Source of the DNA: Actinomycetes bacterium
GTDB lineage: Bacteria > Actinomycetota > Coriobacteriia > Anaerosomatales > Anaerosomataceae
Direction of reading: 5' to 3'
Assembly: GCA_021373175.1 (NCBI GenBank)
Contig: JAJFTE010000144.1
Coordinates: 1 to 35,354 of the forward strand
DNA: 35,354 nucleotides
A program made the translations under genes and the position numbers. Below, piece by piece: positions 6,769 through 13,971 of the stretch. The notes under the pieces were generated by a model. That model was not told the origin of the DNA. It saw nothing but the letters and a program-made list of their open reading frames with translations, and made no database searches. Within the stretch, counting starts at the first letter, position 1; every line of letters starts with the position of its first letter.

Positions 6769-7971
6769 ATGATCACACGACCCCGCTACGCCGAGGAGTC
6801 GCCGTTCAAGATCCATGGCGGCTGCGGCCTCATGGGCATCTGCGATGAGAGCGGAACGCTCATGAGCGGCGAAGACGCCATCCTTGCGATGGCCGTCCAG
6901 CACGACCGCGGCAACGGCCTCGGCGGCGGTTTTGCCGGCTACGGCATCTACCCCGAATTCCCGGACCACTTCGCCTTTCACATGATGTATCACGACATCC
7001 AGGCGAAAGAGGAATCCGAGGCGCTCTTCGACGAGTACTTCCTCGTCGACCTTGCCGAGCCGATGCCGACCCGCCCGGTCAAGGGCATCACCGGCGCGCC
7101 GCTGCTGTGGCGCTACTTCCTCACGCCGTACCCGAACAAGCTCGAAGAGTCCGAGATGTCCGCCGAGGACTACGTCGTAGAGGCGGTCATGACGATCAAC
7201 TCGTCGGTCGATGGCGCGTTCGTTGCCTCCTCGGGCAAGAACATGGGTGTCTTTAAGGGCGTGGGCTATCCGGAGGAGATCGGCCACTACTTCCGCCTGG
7301 AAGAGTACGAAGGCTATACGTGGACGGGCCACAACCGGTTCCCCACGAATACCCCGGGCTGGTGGGGCGGCGCGCACCCGTTCGCGCTCTTGGACTGGAC
7401 GATCGTGCACAACGGCGAGATCTCCAGCTACGGCATCAACAGCCGCTACCTGGAGCAGTTCGGCTACAAGTGCACGCTTGGGACGGATACCGAGGTTGCG
7501 GCATACCTCTTCGACCTGCTGTTGCGCCGCCACAAGCTGCCGCTCGAGCTCGCGTGCAAGGCGCTGGCGTCCCCGCTGTGGGACGAGATCGACCGCATGC
7601 CTGCATCGGAGCAGGCGCTCATGCGTTCCCTTCGCGCGGTGTACGGTCCGGGCATGTTGAACGGCCCGTTCGCGATCGTCCTCGGGCTCAACGGCGGCAT
7701 GGTCGCGCTGAACGACCGCATCAAGCTCCGCCCGCTTGTGGCCGCGCGCAAGGGGAGCGTGGTGATGGTCGCCTCGGAAGAAAGCGCGATCCGCGCCGTC
7801 ATCCCGGACCCTGACGCGTTGTGGATGCCGAAGGCAGGCGAACCCACCATCGCGCGGGTGAAAGGGATGGATTGGCCGATTCACGGCGACCTGCACCTGT
7901 CGCCGGAAGACATCTCATGCGCGGTCACCGGCACCGAAGTCTCCTGCGACGTGGTGGAGGTGAACGCATAA
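6769..7971 (+). CDS. Glutamate synthase, class II glutamine amidotransferase subunit
   Basis: 400 residues. It corresponds to the N-terminal glutaminase domain of bacterial GltB, encoded separately as in archaeal-type systems. GGCGLMGICD places the probable nucleophile at C19, so the first 18 residues would have to be removed or tolerated, as in related proteins. The glutamine-site blocks TGHNRFPTNT, HPFALLDWTIVHNGEIS and LGTDTEVAAYL are clear. It would hydrolyse glutamine and pass ammonia to the FMN subunit encoded next. GAGGGAG precedes the start, one base after the stop of the HdrBC-like gene, so the genes form one operon. Confidence 0.9.
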   Translation: MITRPRYAEESPFKIHGGCGLMGICDESGTLMSGEDAILAMAVQHDRGNGLGGGFAGYGIYPEFPDHFAFHMMYHDIQAKEESEALFDEYFLVDLAEPMPTRPVKGITGAPLLWRYFLTPYPNKLEESEMSAEDYVVEAVMTINSSVDGAFVASSGKNMGVFKGVGYPEEIGHYFRLEEYEGYTWTGHNRFPTNTPGWWGGAHPFALLDWTIVHNGEISSYGINSRYLEQFGYKCTLGTDTEVAAYLFDLLLRRHKLPLELACKALASPLWDEIDRMPASEQALMRSLRAVYGPGMLNGPFAIVLGLNGGMVALNDRIKLRPLVAARKGSVVMVASEESAIRAVIPDPDALWMPKAGEPTIARVKGMDWPIHGDLHLSPEDISCAVTGTEVSCDVVEVNA

Positions 7972-7972
7972 G

Positions 7973-9484
7973 ATGCCCGTCTCATTCATTCAGCCCGAAT
8001 TCAAGGTCAAGATCGACTACGATAAGTGCCACAAGTGCGGGCGCTGCGTGCAGCAATGCGGCTGGGGCGTCTACAACTTCAACGAGCGCCCGATCCCGGA
8101 CGACTCGAAGTGCCGCGCCTGCCACCGCTGCGTGACGTACTGTCCGGCGCACTGCATCTCAATAGAGAAGAACCAGCTCGCCTATCGCGACAACGACAAC
8201 TGGTCGCCCGCCGCGCGCAAGGCGATCTGGCGTCAGGCCGAGACTGGCGGCGTGTTGCTCACGTCCATGGGCAATCCGTTGCCCTACACGCGTATCTTCG
8301 ACCAATTGCTGCTTGACGCGTGCCAGGTCACGAACCCGTCCATCGACCCTCTCCGCGAGCCGATGGAGCTTCGCACGTTCATCGGCCACAAGCCGGACAG
8401 CGTGGGCGTCGAACCGGATGGCCAGGGCGGCTTCCGCCTGGCCGAAGGCGAGGGCCTGCAGAACAACCTCACGCTCAACACGCCCATCCTCTTCTCACCG
8501 ATGAGCTACGGCTCGGTCTCGCTTAACGTGCATAAGTCGCTCGCGATGGCCGCGCAGCGTCTGGGCACGTTCATGAACACGGGTGAGGGCGGGCTGCACG
8601 CCGACCTGTACCCGTACCAGGACAACGTCATCGTGCAGGTGGCGTCCGGCCGTTTCGGCGTGAATCAGGACTTCCTCAACCGGGGCGCCGGTATCGAGAT
8701 CAAGATCGGCCAGGGCGCCAAGCCTGGCATCGGCGGGCACCTGCCCGGCGAGAAGATCAACAAGGAAGTCTCGAGCACGCGCATGATCCCGCAAGGCACC
8801 GACGCGATCAGCCCGGCGCCGCACCACGACATCTACTCCATCGAGGACCTGCGGCAGCTCATCTACGCGCTCAAGGAAGCGAGCGGCTACAAGCCGGTCG
8901 GCGTGAAGATCGCCGCCGTGCATAATGTGGCCGCCATCGCTTCGGGCATCGTTCGAGCGGGCGCTGACTATATCTACCTCGACGGCTTCAAGGGTGGTAC
9001 CGGTGCGGCTCCACAGGTCATCCGCGACCACATCGGCATCCCGATCGAGATCGCGATAGCAGTCGTGGACCAGCGCCTGCGCGACGAGGGCATTCGCAAC
9101 TGGGCCTCGATCATCGCCGCCGGCTCGATCCGGTCCTCGGCGGATGTCGCCAAGGCCATCGCGCTCGGCGCCGATGCGGTGGCGATTGGCTCGGCATCGC
9201 TCATGGCGCTTGGCTGCCACCTGTGCCAGAGCTGTCACACGGGCTGCTGCAGCTGGGGCATCACCACGCAGAAGCCGGAGCTCACGCGCCGTATCGATCC
9301 TGAATGGGGCGCAGAGCAGCTCACCAATCTCGTGCACGCGTGGAGCCATGAGCTCCAGGAGATCCTCGGCGCGCTCGGCGTGAACGCGATCGAGTCGCTG
9401 CGCGGAAGTCGCGAGCGCTTGCGCTCCCTCGGCCTGGACGAGCAGACGAACAAGATCCTTGGCGTCAAGCCGGCGGGGATGTAG
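7973..9484 (+). CDS. gltB: Glutamate synthase, ferredoxin-domain/FMN synthase subunit
   Basis: 503 residues. The N-terminus has two [4Fe-4S] motifs (C19-C29 and C47-C57), and the rest is the FMN-binding TIM barrel of glutamate synthase: LNTPILFSPMSYGSVS, NTGEGG, IKIGQGAKPGIGGHLPG, then DGFKGGTGAAP. It would reduce 2-oxoglutarate plus ammonia to two-electron-reduced glutamate. The cluster region after the barrel reads CHLCQSCHTGCCSWGITTQ, cysteine-rich and slightly unlike the usual CPVGIATQ ending. GGAGGTGA precedes the ATG by a good distance and the gene follows the amidotransferase by one base. The Fe-S head suggests ferredoxin-type electron input, in line with the lack of GltD. Confidence 0.92.
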   Translation: MPVSFIQPEFKVKIDYDKCHKCGRCVQQCGWGVYNFNERPIPDDSKCRACHRCVTYCPAHCISIEKNQLAYRDNDNWSPAARKAIWRQAETGGVLLTSMGNPLPYTRIFDQLLLDACQVTNPSIDPLREPMELRTFIGHKPDSVGVEPDGQGGFRLAEGEGLQNNLTLNTPILFSPMSYGSVSLNVHKSLAMAAQRLGTFMNTGEGGLHADLYPYQDNVIVQVASGRFGVNQDFLNRGAGIEIKIGQGAKPGIGGHLPGEKINKEVSSTRMIPQGTDAISPAPHHDIYSIEDLRQLIYALKEASGYKPVGVKIAAVHNVAAIASGIVRAGADYIYLDGFKGGTGAAPQVIRDHIGIPIEIAIAVVDQRLRDEGIRNWASIIAAGSIRSSADVAKAIALGADAVAIGSASLMALGCHLCQSCHTGCCSWGITTQKPELTRRIDPEWGAEQLTNLVHAWSHELQEILGALGVNAIESLRGSRERLRSLGLDEQTNKILGVKPAGM

Positions 9485-9497
9485 GGGAGTGGGGACG

Positions 9498-10313
9498 ATG
9501 AGCATGGGTCCTGGAGTCGTTGAAGGGTATCGCAAGGTCGCGCCGGTCGTAACGCGTGACGGCGGCAGCGTCACCATCAACGCGGGCGGCATCTACTACC
9601 GCCAGATGAACGAGGCGATTCGCGCAGCCGTCGCCGACGGCACAACGCACATCGTGCTCGACAACGTGAACGGACAGCGCTATATCGGCACCGGCGTGAG
9701 CGCCAAGGGCGTGAAGATCGACGTCCACGGCACCGCCGGCAACGACCTGGCGATGTTCATGGACGGTCCGACGATAGAGGTCTTCGGCTCGGCGCAGGAC
9801 GGCGTGGGCAACACGATGAACGCCGGCAAGGTGATCATCCACGGCGACGCGGGCGATGTTCTCGGCTACGGGATGCGTGGTGGTTCCGTCTACGTGCACG
9901 GCGACGTGGGCTACCGTGTGGGCATCCACATGAAGGCGTACGAGAACCTCGTGCCGATCATGGTGTGCGGCGGGAAGGCGCGCGACTTCTTCGGCGAGTA
10001 CATGGCCGGCGGCATACTTGTGCTGCTTGGGATGAACACGCAGTTCGCCGAGCAGCCGCTGGTGGGCTCGTTCGTCGGCGCCGGCATGCACGGCGGCGTC
10101 ATCTACCTGCGCGGCCAAGTCGAGTCCTGGCAGTGCGGCAAGGAGGTCGGCATCACCGAGGCCACCGAGGAAGACATGGCCGCGCTCAAGCCCCTTCTCG
10201 CGGACTACTGCGAGACGCAGGGCACAGACCTTGCCGAGGTGCTCTCGGTGCCGTTCACCAAGCTCGCGCCCTTCAGCCACCGGCCCTACGGGAAGATGTA
10301 CGCGCCGATGTAG
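9498..10313 (+). CDS. Glutamate synthase, GXGXG-domain subunit
   Basis: 271 residues. It corresponds to the C-terminal right-handed beta-helix domain of bacterial GltB, encoded separately. The body is a series of glycine-rich turns (GDAGDVLGYGMRGGSVYVHG, then GYRVGIHMK), typical of the GXGXG fold. This domain is structural and links the amidotransferase and synthase parts. It is the last gene of the operon, 13 bases after the synthase gene, with GGGGAGTGGGG upstream of the ATG; a second in-frame ATG at 9504 is possible. A strong terminator follows at 10334. Confidence 0.9.
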   Translation: MSMGPGVVEGYRKVAPVVTRDGGSVTINAGGIYYRQMNEAIRAAVADGTTHIVLDNVNGQRYIGTGVSAKGVKIDVHGTAGNDLAMFMDGPTIEVFGSAQDGVGNTMNAGKVIIHGDAGDVLGYGMRGGSVYVHGDVGYRVGIHMKAYENLVPIMVCGGKARDFFGEYMAGGILVLLGMNTQFAEQPLVGSFVGAGMHGGVIYLRGQVESWQCGKEVGITEATEEDMAALKPLLADYCETQGTDLAEVLSVPFTKLAPFSHRPYGKMYAPM

Positions 10314-10333
10314 GCACGACCACCATTCGTTCC

Positions 10334-10376
10334 AAGACCCCGTCGCGATCGCCGTGGCGGGGTCTTGTTGTCTTCC
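10334..10376 (+). terminator. Intrinsic terminator of the glutamate synthase operon
   Basis: Perfect nine-base stem AAGACCCCG (10334-10342) and CGGGGTCTT (10358-10366) followed by T-rich GTTGTCTTCC. It lies 20 bases after the last stop of the operon. Confidence 0.85.
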
Positions 10377-10438
10377 AGACTTTGCTAATGTGAAAGACTA
10401 ACGAACGCCCCGGGGGTCGCTTAAGACAGGGGGCGCGC

Positions 10439-10678
10439 GTGGATCTGCGGGAGATGATCGCACAGGTAGAAAAGACGTTCGGCATCCTCGGGATACCTGT
10501 GTTTGCCGCCTACCTGGTGACGATCCTCATGTGGGTGCTGCGCAGGCGAAGCGCGGGCTTCAAAGAGCGCGGCAACGGGTGGTTCGACCGCTTCCGCCTT
10601 TGGCCTTCGGTACGTCCGAAGCCCGTACGCTGCAACCGGTGGGCTAGGAGCCGAGCGCACGCCGCCTCGCCGTGGTAG
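10439..10678 (+). CDS. Possible small membrane ORF
   Basis: A GTG-started frame of 79 residues. Residues 1-45 look protein-like: a short amphipathic start, one hydrophobic segment (GIPVFAAYLVTILMWVL) and basic residues after it. The second half is rich in Arg, Trp and Pro and looks like untranslated or frame-shifted sequence, so the gene may be shorter or broken. No good ribosome site. This is the only candidate gene in the interval between the terminator and mazE. Confidence 0.25.
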   Translation: MDLREMIAQVEKTFGILGIPVFAAYLVTILMWVLRRRSAGFKERGNGWFDRFRLWPSVRPKPVRCNRWARSRAHAASPW

Positions 10679-10712
10679 ACTCATTGTAGATACAGCGCGC
10701 TGAGAGGCTGCC

Positions 10713-10955
10713 GTGAAGACGAAGGTCCAAAAGTGGGGCAACAGCCTCGCCGTCCGGATTCCCAAGACGTTTGCCGAGGAGGTCGGTCTCAAAGACGACT
10801 CGCCCATCGAGATGCGTCTCGTGAAGGGCGGTCTGCTGCTGGAGCCCTCGGCGGAATGGGCGCCGAGTCTCGATGAGATGCTCGCTGGTGTCACCGAGTC
10901 CAACCTCCATGACGAGGTCGACGCGGGTCCCGCCCAGGGCTCGGAGGCTTGGTAG
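10713..10955 (+). CDS. mazE: MazE-type AbrB-fold antitoxin
   Basis: 80 residues. MKTKVQKWGNSLAVRIPKTF is the SpoVT/AbrB swapped-hairpin DNA-binding signature of MazE antitoxins. The C-terminal tail is acidic (PSLDEMLAGVTESNLHDEVD), as needed to fill the MazF groove. Start is GTG with GAGAGG upstream. Possible -10 elements TAGACT and TAGATA lie at about 10675-10691. The toxin gene follows after one base. Confidence 0.85.
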   Translation: MKTKVQKWGNSLAVRIPKTFAEEVGLKDDSPIEMRLVKGGLLLEPSAEWAPSLDEMLAGVTESNLHDEVDAGPAQGSEAW

Positions 10956-10956
10956 C

Positions 10957-11292
10957 ATGACCCGGGTTCCAGAACGCGGCGATATCGTCTGGATCACGAT
11001 GAACTCGAGCGTCGAACACGAGCAGCTCGGCCGCAGACCGGCCCTGGTGCTCTCACCGGGCTTCTACAACGGTAAGGTCGGTCTCGCGCTGCTCTGCCCG
11101 ATCGCCAGCCAGGTGAAGGGCTACCCGTTCGAGGTCGCGCTTCCCGACGGGCTTCCCGTTGAGGGCGTCGTCCTGTCGGACCAGGCTAAGAGCCTCGATT
11201 GGAAGTCGCGCGAAGCGGAGCTGGTCTGCAAGGTGCCCTCGGCAAGCGTCACGGAGGTCTTGCAGAAGCTGGGGAGGCTGGTCGCGCCGTAG
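10957..11292 (+). CDS. mazF: MazF-type endoribonuclease toxin
   Basis: 111 residues with the MazF/PemK fold: PERGDIVWITMN at the start, GRRPALVLSP with the conserved arginine-proline strand, LLCPIASQVKGYPFEV with the catalytic Thr/Ser-region strand, and VVLSDQAKSLDWKSR near the end. MazF enzymes cut single-stranded mRNA at short sites; the site is not predictable here. GGAGG lies about ten bases before the ATG. It is one base after mazE. Confidence 0.88.
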   Translation: MTRVPERGDIVWITMNSSVEHEQLGRRPALVLSPGFYNGKVGLALLCPIASQVKGYPFEVALPDGLPVEGVVLSDQAKSLDWKSREAELVCKVPSASVTEVLQKLGRLVAP

Positions 11293-11329
11293 GCGAGGCG
11301 TTCGGCGACGGCCGGGGTGGCTGCTGCGG

Positions 11330-11863
11330 TCACGCCGCCGCGTCAAGGTAGTTCACGAGCTCGTACGCCCGTTCAAGCGAGAGTTTGCTCGTCTTTGCCT
11401 GTGTCAGAAACGCGTGAAGATTGCCCGGGTTCAGCCCGAGATCCTTTGCCATGCGATAGCGAGTCACGCCCTTGGCCGCTTCCAGCTCCAGCGCGCGATC
11501 TCGCATCTTGAGCTTCAACTGCGCGTCGCGAGCTGATGCGTCGCGCCGGACCGTGTAGCTCCTCCAGACTTTCGTGTACTCGGGCCGAAGGCTCGAGTCG
11601 TCCTCGGCGAGCGCGGACTCGAGCTGTCCGCGTTCATTGAGCGCGGCGAGCGTTCTCAGCTCCAGCTCCAGAGACTGCGGTCCGTTCAGCAATCGTGACA
11701 GTCTGTTGGTGTGCCCGGACACCGCAGCCCAGAGCAGGAGCGGCTCGACGACACGCGGCTCGGACTTCGCCAGCTTCGTCAGCTTCGATAGGGACAGGGT
11801 ATTCTGCCCGACGAGATGCTGAACGTACGAGCTCAGGTAGCCCTCGAAGGTCAGTTGTCGCAT
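11330..11863 (-). CDS. Helix-turn-helix protein of unknown role
   Basis: 177 residues from the ATG with GGAG upstream; a longer frame to 11926 exists without a ribosome site. The N-terminal 60 residues are helical (GYLSSYVQHL, LSLSKLTKLA, RVVEPLLLWA). Near the C-terminus, YRMAKDLGLNPGNLHAFLTQ reads as an XRE/Cro-like helix-turn-helix. I do not recognise a named family. The gene stands just beyond mazEF, converging on it, so a link to the toxin-antitoxin group is possible; a stand-alone regulator or antitoxin are the alternatives. Confidence 0.6.
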   Translation of the reverse strand: MRQLTFEGYLSSYVQHLVGQNTLSLSKLTKLAKSEPRVVEPLLLWAAVSGHTNRLSRLLNGPQSLELELRTLAALNERGQLESALAEDDSSLRPEYTKVWRSYTVRRDASARDAQLKLKMRDRALELEAAKGVTRYRMAKDLGLNPGNLHAFLTQAKTSKLSLERAYELVNYLDAAA

Positions 11864-11943
11864 GGCCCGAACTCCAAGCTTGGCGTGCGCTCCATAGTCC
11901 ACATCCCGCAAAACGAGAATGTGCAAGCGCGCGACTCAGCGCC

Positions 11944-12210
11944 TCACTCCTGCGTCTTGAGCGTCCCAATCGCTTGCACGACCACCGGCACGCCCTCGAT
12001 CGAGCGTGGGAGCGCGACGGCTTCTTCCTCGGCAGTGGAGACGCCCACGACGATGACCGGCTCGCCGTTTGCGTCCTGCCCGACGCCCACCGACACCACG
12101 CCGGCAGCGGCCATGAGCGAGTCGGTGTAGCGCGCACGCACGTCGGCCGCGTGGGGGACATGCGGCTCTGGCTTCCGTGATCCGCCGAGGAGGCGCGCAA
12201 GCCAGCTCAC
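11944..12210 (-). CDS. Small protein resembling the N-terminal domain of the adjacent protease
   Basis: 88 residues, GTG start overlapping the protease stop in a GTGA. Its core (GVVSVGVGQDANGEPVIVVG, then a polar turn, then IEGVPVVVQAIG) follows the same hydrophobic pattern and length as residues 24-79 of the protease (NVVATGVGYKISNG through TVNGVRTDVVATG). I infer a shared small alpha-beta domain, here as a free-standing copy. It could act as an intramolecular-chaperone-like or inhibitor partner of the protease, but this is speculation. No signal peptide is seen. Confidence 0.6.
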   Translation of the reverse strand: MSWLARLLGGSRKPEPHVPHAADVRARYTDSLMAAAGVVSVGVGQDANGEPVIVVGVSTAEEEAVALPRSIEGVPVVVQAIGTLKTQE

Positions 12211-13205
12211 CGCAGTCCCACCTTCAGCGCCGAGAAGACGTTCTCGATGCGGTTGCAGAGCGTGGTGGTGTCGCTACCGGCGAAGAGCAGGCCGACGATG
12301 CGGTTCTGGCTGTCGAGCACCGCCGAGCCGCTGTCGCCGCCCTCGCTCATCGGCCCGGCCATGAGCTGGTCCGTGAACCGCGCGACCGTGCTGCCGAACG
12401 CCACGTCGGCGGTCACGTCCACTTGCACGATCTCGCCGCGGGTGAGGCCGGTGGTGCGCCCGCTCTTGGCGACCGCGTCGCCAAGCTCCACCTGGCCGAC
12501 GCCCGCGATTCGGCCGAGGTCGAGGATGTCGTCGGTCACGTAGCTGGCGTCGAGCGGCTTGGCGAGCGCGCAGTCCACGAGGTTGTCGGTCTTAGCGGTG
12601 CTCACGGCACGGAGCCTGGCCGAGCTGCCTAGGAGCGTGGCCAGCCAGTTGAGCGCAGTCGCGGAGCTCTTGGCGAAGACGCAGCCGCTCGCTTCCTCGG
12701 CCATACGGACGGGGATGAAGTCCGCCAGCACGGCGATGGCGTCGTCGGGGAGCTTGCCGCCGTCATACGGGCCCGGCTGCAAGATCGGATCGCCGAGCTG
12801 GCCGCGGTTCTCGTTCGCGAGCACGTGGTTGTTCGAGAGGATGAACGGCTCGCCGTCGCGGTAGACGATGCAGCCGAGCGTCCCGGCGGTGATGTCGCGG
12901 TGGCCGATGCTCGCGCCGCCCGGCGCCGGCCGGTAGCGCCCGGTGCGCTCGGCGAGCGTCCGGAACGCGCCGGTGGCGACGACGTCGGTGCGGACGCCGT
13001 TGACGGTCTCGGGGACGAGGTCTTGGGCGCGCAGCTCCGAGACGGGCACCTTGTGGGTGACGGAGCACACGATGCCGATCTCGCCCGTGCGCACGCCGTT
13101 GGAGATCTTGTAGCCCACGCCTGTTGCGACCACGTTGGGGCGGGCGAGCAGCTCGTCGCGCGCAGCCCGCAGCGCCGGCCTGATCTCGAGCACTTCGTCG
13201 GACAT
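12207..13205 (-). CDS. Chymotrypsin-fold serine protease (trypsin-like)
   Basis: 332 residues. The catalytic histidine is H127 in LSNNHVLAN, the serine S292 in EGGDSGSAVLD, and a likely aspartate lies in NLVDCALAKP between them. LGCIVYRDGEPFILSNNH is the usual strand before the histidine. The first 80 residues form a separate small domain repeated in the next gene. No signal peptide or transmembrane segment is visible, so it would be cytosolic unless exported another way. Substrate unknown. The ATG is preceded by GGGGGAA. It starts an operon with the small gene downstream (GTGA overlap), and a GNAT gene lies ten bases upstream on the same strand. Confidence 0.8.
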   Translation of the reverse strand: MSDEVLEIRPALRAARDELLARPNVVATGVGYKISNGVRTGEIGIVCSVTHKVPVSELRAQDLVPETVNGVRTDVVATGAFRTLAERTGRYRPAPGGASIGHRDITAGTLGCIVYRDGEPFILSNNHVLANENRGQLGDPILQPGPYDGGKLPDDAIAVLADFIPVRMAEEASGCVFAKSSATALNWLATLLGSSARLRAVSTAKTDNLVDCALAKPLDASYVTDDILDLGRIAGVGQVELGDAVAKSGRTTGLTRGEIVQVDVTADVAFGSTVARFTDQLMAGPMSEGGDSGSAVLDSQNRIVGLLFAGSDTTTLCNRIENVFSALKVGLR

Positions 13206-13214
13206 GGTTCCCCC

Positions 13215-13769
13215 TTAGTCCTGCGTGCCGTACCGCTCCCTGAACTCGCGGTCGAGCATGTCGAGCACCACGTGGTCGCGGAACTTCCCGCGCATGTAGA
13301 CGACCTCGCGCTCGCGGCCGACCTCGGTGAAGCCGACAGCGCGGTAGAGGTGCACGGCGCGTTCGTTCTCAGCATTGGCGACGATCGAGATGCGGTGCAG
13401 GCCGAGCGCGTCGAAGCCGAAGCGCAGGAGCGTCACGAGCGTGTCTCGGCCAAAGCCCTGGTTCTGGTCGGGGAGCGAGCCGATGCAGATGCCCACCTCG
13501 GCATGCCGATGGATGCGGTCGACCTGCTCAAGGCCGCAGTTGCCGATGTAGCGGTCGTCCTCGGCCACATGGATCTCGAAGCGGTATGCGGCGCCCGACG
13601 CGCGGTCGGCTTCATCTGCCGAGTAGAACGCGAGCTCGCCCTCGCGGGAGACCGGGATTTGGCCGGTGAGCAGCCACGTGTTGACCTCGGGATCGTTGAT
13701 CCAGGCGCGGCCTGTCTCGGCGTTGGCGCTGTCGAGAGGCGTGAGGAACACGGTGTAGCCGATGAGCAT
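13215..13769 (-). CDS. GNAT acetyltransferase (RimJ/RimL-like)
   Basis: 184 residues from the ATG after GGAGGAGGA; an upstream ATG lacks a ribosome site. The acetyl-CoA loop is DQNQGFGRDTLVTLLRFGF (Q/RxxGxG type) and the later motif NAENERAVHLYRAVGFTEVG is the classic RimJ/RimL ending. Such enzymes acetylate protein N-termini or small amines; the target is not known. It lies ten bases upstream of the serine protease gene on the same strand and may be co-transcribed. No antitoxin-like partner is next to it, so an enzyme role is more likely than a toxin role. Confidence 0.8.
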   Translation of the reverse strand: MLIGYTVFLTPLDSANAETGRAWINDPEVNTWLLTGQIPVSREGELAFYSADEADRASGAAYRFEIHVAEDDRYIGNCGLEQVDRIHRHAEVGICIGSLPDQNQGFGRDTLVTLLRFGFDALGLHRISIVANAENERAVHLYRAVGFTEVGREREVVYMRGKFRDHVVLDMLDREFRERYGTQD

Positions 13770-13860
13770 GATGTCCTCCTCCGTTTCTGCCATGCTGTCA
13801 CATCCCGGTCCGTGAATGAACCCCGCCGGCCGGGAAGATTCTCGCAGCTATCTCACGGCT

Positions 13861-13876
13861 GAAACGCGCCTGAAAC
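13861..13876 (+). promoter_or_regulatory. glnA: Paired GAAAC box upstream of glnA, candidate GlnR-like site
   Basis: GAAAC at 13861-13865 and 13872-13876, six bases between them. The same pair, inverted, is found upstream of the glutamate synthase operon. GlnR of actinobacteria binds such 11-base-spaced boxes. No clear sigma-70 elements could be fixed here. Confidence 0.5.
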
Positions 13877-13918
13877 ATACGCATCGTACGCTCGTAGACG
13901 TAGCGTCGAGAGTTCGTG

Positions 13919-13943
13919 CGCGAAGCGGAGCCGCCGCTTCGCG
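13919..13943 (+). other. glnA: Leader hairpin of glnA
   Basis: Perfect ten-base inverted repeat CGCGAAGCGG (13919-13928) and CCGCTTCGCG (13934-13943) with a five-base loop, ending 17 bases before the ribosome site. No T-tract follows, so it is more likely an mRNA structure than a terminator. Confidence 0.55.
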
Positions 13944-13971
13944 TCGGGTCCTTCATCGAGGAGGAATGAGC

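Noticed and set aside
13215-13769. Second GNAT gene as a toxin
   Set aside because: It has RimJ/RimL-type motifs, no antitoxin-like neighbour and no operator array.
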